This document shows, in pieces, positions 32,780 through 43,428 of a stretch of DNA of 64,000 bases (within the stretch, counting starts at the first letter, position 1; every line of letters starts with the position of its first letter). This DNA is from Irpex lacteus (Eukaryota > Basidiomycota > Agaricomycetes > Polyporales > Irpicaceae). The DNA is taken from assembly GCA_001986395.2 (NCBI GenBank), contig MQVO02000010.1:186001-250000 (forward strand). Reading direction: 5' to 3'. The translations under genes and the position numbers were made by a program. The notes below the pieces were generated by a model. The model was given only the letters and a program-made list of their open reading frames with translations. It was not told the origin of the DNA and searched no databases.

Positions 32780-33948
32780 ATGGCCCCAAGCGCTGAGACC
32801 ACACCATCTAGAGAACTACATCACCCATCCCTATACCTACCAGACGGAGACGTCGTCATCTCAGCGCCTTCAAAGTCACCAGACGGCTCCCTGCAACTCT
32901 TCCGCCTTCATCGCGCCGTCCTCACAGAGCACTCTGAAGTACTTCTCACGTTGGAAGGAGACGATCAGGAGCAATACGACGGTGTTCCCCGATTTCGTCT
33001 ATCTGACGATGCAGACGACTTGGCCGTCCTGTTCAGCGCGATGTACGACATCGGGTCAGACATCACCAAATCTCCATGCATACCGTAGAAAACCCGCTTG
33101 CTAACTAAGCTGACTATATACATAGATCCCTCAAACTCACCCCAAGACACCCAGATACCCCCCTCCGCCTTTACGGCCCCACCACCCTCGCACAAAAGTA
33201 CAAAGCCACCACAATCCTCACCGCCATCACAATGCGCATCACCCAAGACTGGCCTCTCACCCTGACAGACTGGCTAGCCCGGCAAGACGAGAAGAGAGAA
33301 GTCCTGACTATGCTGCGGCCGTATGGATATGTAGACCCGAAGGCGAAGCCACTGGAGGAGTACTCGTTCCCGGAGCCTGCGGCTGCCATCCGCTTCGCTA
33401 TGGAGTTTGGCTGTCCGAGTATCTTGCCTGCTGCGTTTTACGAGTTGGCCATCGCCAGCGACGCACAACATCGGGAACCAACAGGCTCGTTCTCGTTATC
33501 GAGTCCATTAGTACCCATCCGATGGAACATCCTCTCAAAACCCGACCTCCTGCGTCTCATAGCAGGCGAAAAAGCCCTCCAGCACACACTCTCCACCTCA
33601 CTCCAAACAATCAGCCGCGAAACCAAAATCTTCGGGTGTAAGCGCGACGGGAGCTACTACCCCGGCGGCGTGACGAACTGCGCGAAAGCAGTTGATCGGT
33701 ATCTCGCTGATCTCTCTACGGGGAAGTATGGGCTGGGTGGTAGTGTTAGTGGTAGTGGTGTGATGAGGACGGACGCGTTGGGGTGTTTGAAGTGGTTGGA
33801 GGAGACGGAGCAGGAGGATCTGGAGGATGAGGAGGTGTGGGTGTGGGATTGTATGCTTGGGCAGGAGACGTTTGAGGAGTGTGTGAAGAGGGAGATGCAG
33901 AGGGTGTGGGATGCGTTGCCGAAGTGTTTTGGCCTTCAAGTTACTTAA
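32780..33948 (+). CDS. BTB/POZ-type domain protein
   Basis: Exons 32780-33054 and 33126-33948 give 365 residues. The N-terminus is a BTB/POZ-like fold typical of large Agaricomycete families: HPSLYLPDGDVVISAPS, FRLHRAVLTEHSEVLLTL, YDGVPRFRLSDDADDLAVLF. The C-terminal part has the family block AAAIRFAMEFGCPSILPAAF and ends in MQRVWDALPKCFGLQ. BTB domains mediate dimerisation and Cullin-3 adaptor or transcriptional roles; which applies here is unknown. It is a distant member of the family found in triplicate at 54507-58662, with the single intron in the same place (between YD and the SLKL/TLPL block, phase 2). Confidence 0.85.
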
Positions 33949-34119
33949 GGATGCGACTGCTGCCAAGTAGCTGCCTGAAATGTGCTTTCATTCTAATTGT
34001 AACTACTATAATTACTCCTGCTATGTCACCTCGCCAAACCCGCCCAATGCAAAAAGTACATACAATGCAACAATGCGTGTGATGCTGAATAAAAAACGGA
34101 AACGAATACTTCTACTACT

Positions 34120-36501
34120 CTACAAGTCCGGCAACTCCCTCTGAAGCAGCCTCGTCCACGTCGTCTCCCTCCACCAATCCTCCATGCTATCCAGCCGCTC
34201 CCACAGCGTCTCCTCGTCTACACCGTATATCTCGTACTTGGCAGTGGCGACGAGCCCCGTGCGTTTTGCCACGTCCAGAGCGGCTTTGTTCTCTGCTCTG
34301 TTTTGATGTGTACGTCTATATTAGCGGAATGGTGTTTGTGATGGTTAAGGACAGAGCGCGCACCTGAGAAGCTCTAAAAGCTCTTGTTTGTCAGGGAAGA
34401 ATAACCGCGGTTCGAGAACGGCAAGGATGGCTAGTGCTGCGCGGAATAGAAAAGCATCGCCTTCGAGGAACAGCACGTCCCATAGTCTGGCGCAGGCTTC
34501 GAAAGGCAAATGGTCGAGGAAGAGAGGGATCAGCCATTCTGGTAGGTAGGCAGATGGTGATACTTGATGCTGCTTAAAGTTGAAGTAAACTGCCCGGTGG
34601 CGTAAGTATAATCCAAAGTTTGTAGTAGAGGGTGTGGACATACTTTTCGGCATGCCGTCCGCGAGGAGCGTGTCAAATATTCTGGTGACCTGATTAGAAC
34701 GCGCCTCTCAATAGTAAGCAAGAATATTCACCGATAGTACGCCTCTACCTAGTATACGTCAGAACTCACTAAGACAGAAGAGAGAATTCACATCAACTCA
34801 CATCGTCCTTAGAAGTCTGCCCACCATAAAACGACCTCAAACAATGTCGCTCGAGCAAATTCCTCATCACAACGAACCCCTGCGCAGGTGCCATATTCAG
34901 AAGAATCATAGCCGCTACCTTGGCTATACCAGGAACGTATCCGAGACCTTCGTCGGACCGCGAGACGACCCAGGCACAAAGCATATCCTTCAGGTCCTGG
35001 TATAGTGGGCCTGTCCCTGGTGCGAAGAGATGTAGAGAGGGAAGGGTGGACTTTATGTCGGCTTCTATTAGGTCGGTTATGGCTGCTGGGAAGGTTCCAG
35101 ATGATAGTGCTCGGTTGGCTCGTGCTATACAGGCTTTAAAGGCGTCTATGCATACATATGGCATTAGTAACAGAAACGATAGCGAGGTGAGGTCGGCCCT
35201 ACCTTTACTGAGCGCAAGCGAGTTCCCAACGGCGTTCTGCCACATCGTAGCGCGTAGCTTCGTCGGTATACCTTGCCACCACAGCTTTCGTAGTCTCGGA
35301 TCTTTATGCACCACTTTCCAGTTTGGCAAGATCTCGCGTTCCCAATGCACTAACGAATCCTCTATTCGTCTCTCACGAGCATATCGCCGATCTTGCAGAG
35401 CTTTACGTCGTTTCTCCTCTAAGCCACCAGATCGTCGATGGGCAGGAAGATCCGGATACAGAGGCGGGGAGGCAGAAATGGACTGAATCGGTCAACTGTT
35501 ACAAAGGACACGAACGGGCGATGACGACTGGACTTACCGGCTATCCTGCTCTTCTTCATCATAGTTTCCCAATCCGCGAGATGCTTTAAATCTTCTGCTT
35601 TTGACTTTGGTGGCAGGAACGTAGGTCTTGTCTTGCTAATCACTTTGTCGAGCATACTAGGACCCACGGAGCGGGTGACCCTATGCTTTGCGGTAGCGGC
35701 GGAACTTGTAGAGGCATCGGAGGCAGCTGAAGTCGGAGTGGGCAGAGATGCAGACGAGGGCATTTGCAGGGAGGAGGTACTTTGGGTAGAGCGAGGAGTG
35801 ATAGGATGTGAACTTGTTGACGGGGTGGAGGAGGATATCTGTTCGTCGTGAGGCGGGGTTGACGGTGACATGCTGCGGACGGTGGTGTGCGACGGTGAGG
35901 ATATATGCGGCGGAGGTGAATCGACGTGCACGACATTGGGCTCTGGGTGGTCTTGAGAGGCATCTATCTGTACTACGGTATGATCCACTTCCTGAACGTG
36001 CTCTTCCGGCGTGTGCTCGGGCAGGTTAAATTTAGGTTCCTCGAGTTCAGGCTCCGGAGGTGACTGTAAGTTAACGGAAGAGAACTCGCTTGCAAGATTA
36101 ACTTCGTCAAAAGACTGAACGTCATCTTCTAAAGGATATGAGGTGCTTATAGTTTCTGGTGAAGGCGGTTGCTGAGTCGGTGGCGAGAGTTCCTCGTTGT
36201 ATCCTGCGTCAATACGCAGACCGGACGAATTTCGTTCGCTCCCATCGACATAACCGATCTTTGTCATGAGATCGTCCAAGTCGTGTTCCATCGACCAGCC
36301 TCCCTCAGCTTCTACGTGTCCTGCGCTCATGTTCTTCTCGAGCTCTGCACGGATGGTGGCGGCGGAGAACTCGTACGAGTCGGCCGTATCTTCCGTGTCG
36401 GAGAAAGCATCGTCGAAGTTGAAGCGTGCGGCGGGAGAGATGGACGACGAGGAGCGGTGATGGGCTGTGGCTTCGTACTCGTCGTCTGAATTCATCGCCA
36501 T
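34120..36501 (-). CDS. TBC-domain protein (TBC1D12/14-like) lacking both catalytic fingers
   Basis: TBC proteins are usually Rab GTPase-activating proteins of membrane traffic. The first 330 residues are Ser/Pro/Glu rich and disordered (MAMNSDDEYEATAHHRSSSS). A charged linker and the TBC core follow: WKVVHKDPRLRKLWWQGIP, KLRATMWQNAVGN, FKACIARANRAL, the finger region IEADIKSTLPSLHLF, GPLYQDLKDMLCAWV, GLGYVPGIAKVAAMI, LPEWLIPLFLDHLPFEACARLWD, then a C-terminal helix pair ending LLQRELPDL. Overall order and length fit the TBC1D12/TBC1D14 subgroup. In the IxxDxxR motif the Arg is Ser, and in the YxQ motif the Gln is Pro (codons TCC and CCT, both clear). It is therefore probably a Rab-binding protein without GAP activity. 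At least six introns. Confidence 0.88.
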
Positions 36502-36760
36502 GCTCGACGGCGGCGACGAGGGAGTTGACAGGCAAGCGGTGGGCGGGATGATGAGCGTTACGGTGAACGGGCGATGATGCCGGCGCCGTTCCCAAATCTT
36601 GTCACAGATAACCACGTCCAGTCACGCTCGGGCCGTGACAGGCACACTAATCGCGTCGACGTCTTTCCTCACATCGTGCGCGACGACGAGCAAGGACCAT
36701 AACTCGGTGAGCACGAACTCTTTTCGAACAAACTGACGAAGTTGACGGGACAAGGTACTC
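36502..36760. promoter_or_regulatory. Divergent TBC / GCP4 promoter
   Basis: 259 bp between two head-to-head starts. No distinct box was recognised, but the short shared spacer implies a bidirectional promoter. Confidence 0.4.
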
Positions 36761-39162
36761 ATGATTGCAGAGGTTCTCCTCGTCCTTGCAGGCCATTCGT
36801 CCTCCCTCTTTCCCAATGATCACACCGTCAACCCTGCCTTCGCACCTCTCCTTCATCCTGGCGAACAACAATGTCTTGAATCTCTGGCTCAGATAGCGTT
36901 GCGTTATAGGAGGATAAAGGCGGCCGCGCAAGAGCTCTCGCGATCACCTTCGCGATATGTCTCCGTACTAGCCGCAACACTCAAGAAGATCTTGAAGGAC
37001 GAATATGAAAACCTGGTCGTTGAAACAGAAGCAAAAGTGCTCAAGCGCGACAGCAGCCTTGTAGCCGGTGGATCCTTTGTCCCTATATCCTCGATCCGAG
37101 CGACGTTCGCAGAATGGGACGCGCCTCTGGTAGCTCTCGAGACCTTGATCGAGGATTTGCAAACGAAACAACCATGGCGTCCCGGACCTCTCATCGACAT
37201 GCTCCTAGCTCGCTCAAACACAGGCATACATCGAATAGCGTCGATTTACACGCGACTTGCTGAAGCTGTCCAGCGCGTCTGGGTCACCCAACTCCAGGCA
37301 TTCATGATTCACGGGTCTCTGTCTGACAAAGATCCTCTTGCTCAGGCCGATTACACTCTTACGGAGGGTGCGATGCCTGGTTGTGTGTCAGCTCAAAGCA
37401 GAGAGTCTATTTCATATGTCGGGAGGGCGGTCGGAACTGTAAAAGCGGCGAAGTGGGAGAAACAGTTCCCTCGTACCGCTGCCATGGAGCATACCAGATT
37501 ACTTGACAGTGTCTTGCCGCAGGACCAGTACGAATTTGACCATGTCATTGCAGAGATTCGAACCTCGGTCAGCGAATGGCTTTGGCTAAATGTCCTCACA
37601 TATAAGGACGTCGACGAGGCCGTCGAGTCGCTGTGAGTTTCATATATGCGCATATATCATTCAGGCATCAACGCTTACGATCATTAGTGCTAACTACTTC
37701 CTTCTCCGTAATGGAGAGTTCACTCTTTCTCTCATCCGAGAAATCGAGCGACTCAAGGTATCTCGGTTAACGGGACGAGCGGGTTCCTCGACGATGATTC
37801 GCGAGCAAGACTTGCACCTCGCGCTTCTACGTGCTTCTCTAGGTACAACAGCGCAACACGATCCGTCTCTATCCCGCCTCCGCTTCAAACTTCCTTCTGG
37901 TCCACTACGACCTCTCCTTCCATCTCTCGCGACGAACCATACCCAGAAAGACGTGTCTTCAATCTCTGCAAGTGCTACCGAAATCACTTCATTCGACGAC
38001 CTCCTGCTTGGTACACCCCTCGTCTTGAACTACACTGTCAAATGGCCCCTCGATCTATTCCTTCACCCAGCTGACCTACAGGTCTATGCTGCTCTGTTCT
38101 CATACCTATCTGCACTACGAAAAACCCACGTCCGGATTCACACATGCTGGGCGTCGATATCGAACGCACAACGAGCGAGGCGGAGATGGACAGGCTTAGG
38201 CGAAGGGGGTACAGCAGAAGACCTCGAAGTCCGCCGCGAGCTCCTACGATGTGGGTGGGGAGTCGTCAGAGAGATGACTTGGTTCCTCGACACGATACTG
38301 GGATACATCCTGACGGACGTGGTAGACGTGGAGTTTAGACGACTGAAAAGTTTGCTGCTTGACAAGACCGGAGCGGTACCTCTGGCACGACAACAGACTG
38401 GTGGACAGCTATCTAAATCTGCTAGTGCGGATGGTACGGCACCTACGTTGGCTCAGTCATCGACGACGGCGAGTGGCCTCTCCGCCTCCGGCTCGGTGAA
38501 CCCTCAGACGTCACAATTGGATTTCTCAACGCTACGGACGATCCATACGACGTACCTGGAGAGACTAGTGACAGGCAGTCTTCTGTCGAACGTCGCACTT
38601 ACCTCGATCATTCGCATGGTTCTGGAAGTGTGCGAACGGTTTGTGGCTCAGGTGGAACGATGGGGCGGAGATATCCTACCTGCGCTGCTATTTGAGGGCA
38701 GCATTGCTACAGGAGGGGATAGGGTGGGAGAGATGGTGGAAGAGCGAAGGGGCATTGTGGCCGAGATCAATGATGTAAGGATCCCATCTATCTTCTTGAG
38801 AGGCACCGCGAGAGGCTGATCTGCGGTTATCTCATTCATGATTACAGTCGCTCAACACCCTATTGGAGTCGTTCTATGAGCAGCTATCGTTATCAACGAC
38901 GCAGCAGCCATTCTCGACTGCCGGCGACGCGTCAAAGTCGATGCTTTACAATATGACCTCGACGAATGCGTCTGGGTTTAATACGTTTGTTCGGACGAAG
39001 AAGGGGAAGAAGTTGGCAGGTGACGAGGAAGTACGACGGCACGTCGAGCGGTTGCTGCTGCGCTTGGACTTTAACGGGGAGTTCTCGACGCACAGAGTAG
39101 GGCGGCGTGCGAGACAGGAAGGCGACGGAGAGGAGATCCTAAAGGCAGGCGGACTCGTGTAA
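36761..39162 (+). CDS. GCP4: Gamma-tubulin complex component 4 (GCP4, Spc97/Spc98 family)
   Basis: Part of the gamma-tubulin ring complex that nucleates microtubules at spindle pole bodies. Exons 36761-37632, 37688-38774 and 38848-39162 give 757 residues (human GCP4 is about 667). The start MIAEVLLVLAGHSSSLF matches the GCP4 opening (MIHELLLALSGYPGS), and HPGEQQCLESLAQIALRY follows. The GRIP1 region contains WVTQLQAFMIHGSLSD. The second half holds NYFLLRNGEFTLSLIREIE, LVLNYTVKWPLDLFLHPADL (the conserved GRIP2 strand pattern YxVxWPL), YAALFSYLSALRKTH, and REMTWFLDTILGYILTDVVD. A Ser/Thr-rich insert (about residues 500-545) is extra compared with animals. GCP4 is present in filamentous fungi and absent from budding yeast. 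Confidence 0.9.
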
Positions 39163-39304
39163 ACGTCGATGGCTGTCTCCGCCAATCCGGGGTGCCAGTG
39201 TTTGCTCATACTTGACTAACAATTCGTATATGGGTGTCAATTAGTTGTACAATAGTCTCTTCAGGATTTGCTGCAGATTACTTACCCACCAACAAATGAA
39301 TAAG

Positions 39305-39328
39305 TGTGTGGGCAAATGAGATTGGATC
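39305..39328 (+). repeat. 24-bp direct repeat flanking the Ngaro-like element, left copy
   Basis: TGTGTGGGCAAATGAGATTG plus GATC, identical to 44747-44770. The left copy abuts B2 directly. Confidence 0.8.
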
Positions 39329-39329
39329 T

Positions 39330-39359
39330 GGCAAGCCGTTGCACGCACGACTCACCACC
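39330..39359 (+). repeat. Ngaro-like element, B2 repeat
   Basis: 30 bp beginning GGCAAGCCGTTGCACGCACG, identical to B1 at 39676-39705. It is the outermost sequence of the element on this side. Confidence 0.8.
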
Positions 39360-39394
39360 GCTAGGACGCTAAGAAAAAGGGAGAGGTGGGATGG

Positions 39395-39546
39395 GTAGAA
39401 CAGTTATGTCGGGAGGACGAAGTGCGACGTCGAGGAGAAAGGATAAGTTCGACTCAGAGTCTCATTCGCACTTCCGTCCTCCCGGCGCTTACAAAGCACT
39501 AGTTTGGCCTTTCCGCTCGCGAGCTCGTTACAAGGCCAAACTGCAC
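39395..39546 (+). repeat. Ngaro-like element, A2 repeat
   Basis: 152 bp identical to A1. It contains inverted arms GGGAGGACG(G)AAGTGCGA (39411-39427 / 39466-39483) and AGTTTGGCCT / AGGCCAAACT (39501-39510 / 39533-39542) around a GCTCGCGAGC palindrome. These are likely recombinase-binding or template-folding sites. Confidence 0.85.
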
Positions 39547-39675
39547 GCTTTGTAAGACCGTGTGTCTTTTGTGAGTATCACTGGGAAAGCTAGGGAATTC
39601 GGACGCGATGCAGAAGCGCACGCGAGACTTGTACAGTCGACGCGACGCCCGAATTCCTGCTGAGCGTGAAGCGAG

Positions 39676-39705
39676 GGCAAGCCGTTGCACGCACGACTCA
39701 CCACC
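39676..39705 (+). repeat. Ngaro-like element, B1 repeat
   Basis: Identical to B2. A weaker third copy follows at about 39731-39750 (TTGCACAAGCGACTCACC). Confidence 0.75.
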
Positions 39706-39998
39706 AACCGCGGAGCACAACGGTCGTGCGTTGCACAAGCGACTCACCCATCGACTCCGCGGCTCAATTTATGTGTATTCGGGGACACAAACGGTAGACG
39801 TACACAAGAGAAGTAGTACAATAGGATAAAGCAGGTGAACACGGGAACAGTACTGGTAGTACAATAGTATATAGAGTAAGACGGAATGAGATGCTAGTAG
39901 TACATAGTAGGGCAGAAATACAATATCAGGACAGGCGAGACTGGGATGCGAGATACAAAACGCAGGAGAGAAATTGAAGGGGAATAATAGAACAGGCA

Positions 39999-41291
39999 CT
40001 ACAAGTTATGTCGCTTCGCAAACGTGCTAACGGCCTTTCGAGCTAGAGTAACGCGGTCGAGAGTGAAAGAGTCAGAAATGAAAAGGGGCAATATGTCTTC
40101 GATTTTCCTCCAGTACTCGAGGAAAGCCCGAGATTTCCATGAGCCTTGTAGTGCGACAACGTCCGGGTGTGTTCCTCTAAGTAATAATTCCGTGGCTCCC
40201 CAATGCGAAAGCAGTGGCCGGTGAGGGTTTGCAATCCGTGGGCATTCCACACTTCGTTGCATCGACCCATGAACCAGTCCCTTGTCATAGGGGACCAACC
40301 GTCTGGGCTAGTAGATTCGTAACTGAAGAGCGGTGCGTGGTCTGGTACCGACACACTGCACTGCAGATGGTGGGTGAAGGCGGTTACAGGGTTGGAGGGT
40401 TCTGCATTGGCCGTGATTGATATCGATAGGCCGGTGTAGCCCGTGGTTTTCGACCACGGAATGTGTAAGGTGTAGAATTCGACACCTGCAGCGGTGTGCT
40501 TCAGGGGAGGGATGTTCTTGCGGATGACGTGTTTAGATGGTGCGCAAGCGGTGGGGGAAGGGACGAGTAACTCGCCGAGGCTAATTGAGGTTTAGAAGTA
40601 TGGTCATTCGCAGATGAATGCGGGCTTACCGTCGGCAGCTCCAGAACGCTATGGTCGCAACAGCGAACACGGCGGCATCAAACGAGTTCGCCAGGTCGAG
40701 ATGGTTGAACAGGCAGGTAAGGTGTTCTACAGTCACTGGTGAACGCTTTCGTTTCGACGCGGGTTGCAGTTTTGAGGCACCCTTGCAAGTGATCTTTACG
40801 AGTCTAGACGACAGCCAGGGTGCCCCGTTTAGTGAATGCCAGAACGCGAGGCCAGCGAGCCAGGTGTCGATCGTTGAGCGAGACACTAGGCCACTCCACT
40901 TTGCGATGAATGCTGCTATGAGTGCGTCAGAAGCGGGCATTCGGTCTTCCTCAGAGATGCGTAGGAGATCGCAGAACTGAGTGAATCGTAGCAGGCCTGC
41001 ACCGTAGTTTCTCCGTGACGGGAGCTCGAGCGAGGTGAGCATAACATCGGTGAGACGTGTGGCAGTGCATGGTGATGTGTCCGACGACATCTGTCTTCGG
41101 AAACGCACCCCATAGGGGGAAGTCCAAGCGCGTAAACGATCGCTCGCGAGTACGTGTGGGCGATAGGGTGAGGGAGAAATTGCGTGGCGGTTTCGAGGGG
41201 TAGCAGTGGAACCAACGTGCTGGTGCGGCAGGTCAGCGTTGGTGCGAGCGATTGCACGTGCAATCGCAGAGCGAAGGGGTGTGTCAGACAT
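39999..41291 (-). pseudogene. Tyrosine recombinase of the Ngaro-like element, frameshifted
   Basis: Integrates the circular DNA intermediate by site-specific recombination. It starts MSDTPLRSAIARAIART. The core-binding region has RRNYGAGLLRFTQFC and ALIAAFIAKWSGLVSRSTID. An intron at 40581-40629 joins SCRR to LGELL, which supplies the first catalytic Arg. The HxxR pair is TGHCFRIG, and a later block GSWKSRAFLEYW gives the Trp and the nucleophile Tyr. Directly after RIG the frame slips at the CCCC run 40198-40201: the conserved continuation (GATELLLRG) is in another frame. One missing base in a homopolymer explains this. It is either a real inactivating mutation or an assembly error. Confidence 0.8.
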
Positions 41292-43428
41292 ATTCGAGGA
41301 AAGGGTGGAGCTCCGTTGGGAGTGTGGGTAAAACAGGAAGACGGTTTGCCTCGTCGCCCAGAATGCCGCGAGAAACTGGGTCGGCGAGGTTCATCTCCGT
41401 GTTCACATATTCGGGAAATAAGGCGATGTTGCGAGACATGCATATTAGCGTAGTTCGACGAATGGCGAGGTTGACTTGGAAGTTTCGACTGCGGCCTCTG
41501 AGGAAGGCACCAATTACGCCAACGTTGTCGCTATGAATGAGAATGTCGACGTTGGTGTAGTGTAGAGTTTCCAGATATAGACATGCAAGTTCGAGGGCGA
41601 TCATTTCAGCCCAACCAATATCACGGCTATTGCCTTTCCACCCGTCCAGTAGCCTCCAGGCAGCCCATTTGCCGCCGATAAGTATACCTATACCCCACGA
41701 AGTTGACGCATCAACCCAAACGCCAGGGTCACACTGCGCGGATCGAGGTACCAGTGATCTGGTGAAGTCTGGCTGCCGGAGGATGTCTCGCCACCACCGC
41801 AGATCAGACAGCAGGGATTTAGACGGGTATCTCAGCGCGTGAGGGTGTGGGAACGATGCAATGAAGTGGGATAGGCCCGTGAGGTAGGCCCGTCCTGCTG
41901 TGTACACGAAAGCAATGTGCGATAGTGTACCTGCAATGCTCATAACGTCGCGAAGGGCCACTCGTCCGGAGAGAGCGTGTTGATAGAAGGATTCGAGTTT
42001 CTCAATGTATTTGGTACGTTTAGCCATGGGCAGAGACACACATCGTTCACGCAGGTTCCAGAGGAAGCCGAGGTAGACGACGAGGAATGCGTAACGAAAG
42101 CATTTGCCTAGCTTCCAGGGGACTCCCAGAGCTTCGGTGATGCGAAAGATGTCCTCGATGTCATACGGGTAAGTCCATTGACCTTGTGCGTTTCGCCCAT
42201 TGGGGAAGCGAAAACTGAGTAAGTCGTCTACCCATTTCTTGATAGCCTCGAAACCGAATTTGAGCAGGATGTCAACTAGCGCGTCCATTGGCTGGCCCTG
42301 CAGACCCGGACCGGAGGATATACCAAACGGGCATACATGGTCAATGAAGAACTTCCCGGGCTGGGCCTGGACAACCAGGAACGGCTTGTGCTGTGGTAAT
42401 ATCGGGATATTGCGAAAAGCAGCATCAATATCCAGTGACGCAGCCTGTGCTCCAGGTGGCGCCGTGGCAATCTGCAAGATATAATGAATATCGACCGGCA
42501 ACTTGGCACATGAAATTTGTGCCGAAGCGCAGACGACAGACGCGAAAGTGCGTTGTCGAATCAATTAGCAGCAAAGGCATGCTAAGGAAACGAGCCTGCA
42601 GATGGCAAGGCTTCTGTCATCTGTGCACCGGCACAGCGGGATCGCAGCGGCGTGTCCCTACAGATGACTGTAAATAAGACTCACGATCTGCGCAACTTCG
42701 GCAGCCGTGCCCCAGGTGGTGGGAAAGTTGTCGGAGTTGATAAAATCGTTTACAGAAAAACCGGCGTCGTTTTTGAAGGAGCAGTTTTGCACCAGCCGAA
42801 ATTTGCCCGGTGACCCGGCCTTCTCGACGACGGACAAAGGTGATGAGAAGAAATGTGATTGCAGAATGGATTCGACTTGAGAACGGGAGTAAGGGCCCGA
42901 CATACGGCCAAGCTCAGTCTGTTCGGTTACGTATTCAAGAATGAAGTCAAGATGTTCGATCGCGGACGAGTGGTTATCAGGTGTGTAGGTTTTCTTGAGC
43001 GGTGCAAAGTCTCCAATAGGGAATCCGAAGCGAAAACGATTAGGAAGTTGCCGGTACTTGTCAAAGAGTCCGAGATCTTGCAGTGTCTTCTCCAGGACAT
43101 CTGCACGATAAGGCGTGATGATTCGGTCTCGCTCAGAAGCACCCCTTCGAAGCGGCGTGATGACCGGTGGCACCACAGAAGGAGCAGACGTGTCCGGATG
43201 TACCGGGGCACCTGGAGGTGCGGCACTGTGACTTGCCGTGGAGGTTATAGAAGACACAAATGGGCTTCCGTTTGTCAGCGGAGACAAGTCTATCGTTGTA
43301 CCAGGCGGAGTATACAGGTCTCCCTTTTGGGAGGGTCTGCTTTCCACAGACGGCCGCGTGGTGACCAACCTCACCACAGATGAGGCAGAGTTTCGGTTCT
43401 TTGGATCGAAAGGGCCGAAAGGAATCAC
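41284..43428 (-). CDS. Reverse transcriptase / RNase H of the Ngaro-like element
   Basis: Exons 42685-43428 and 41284-42471, with an intron of 213 bp (GTGAGT...TTGCAG). Thumb and finger segments include QNCSFKNDAGFSVNDFI. RT motif A is SLDIDAAFRNIPI, motif B PFGISSGPGLQ, and the catalytic box is WVDDLL instead of YxDD. RNase H shows VWVDASTS, WAEMIALELA, HSDNVGVI and a final NLADPVSRG. No ATG precedes the RT in this frame: a TGA lies shortly upstream of 43428, and the nearest start codon is GTG. The frame is +1 relative to Gag and overlaps it by about 296 nt, so a frameshift or splice from Gag is likely. Its stop overlaps the recombinase start (ATGTCTGA). Confidence 0.87.

Noticed and set aside
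35633..36489. Plus-strand frames opposite the TBC gene
   Set aside because: Antisense shadows of the disordered N-terminal region.
39305..39328. 24-bp flanks as part of the Ngaro A or B repeat
   Set aside because: Neither A2 (inner end followed by GCTTTG) nor B1 carries this 24-mer; it occurs only at the two outer edges.
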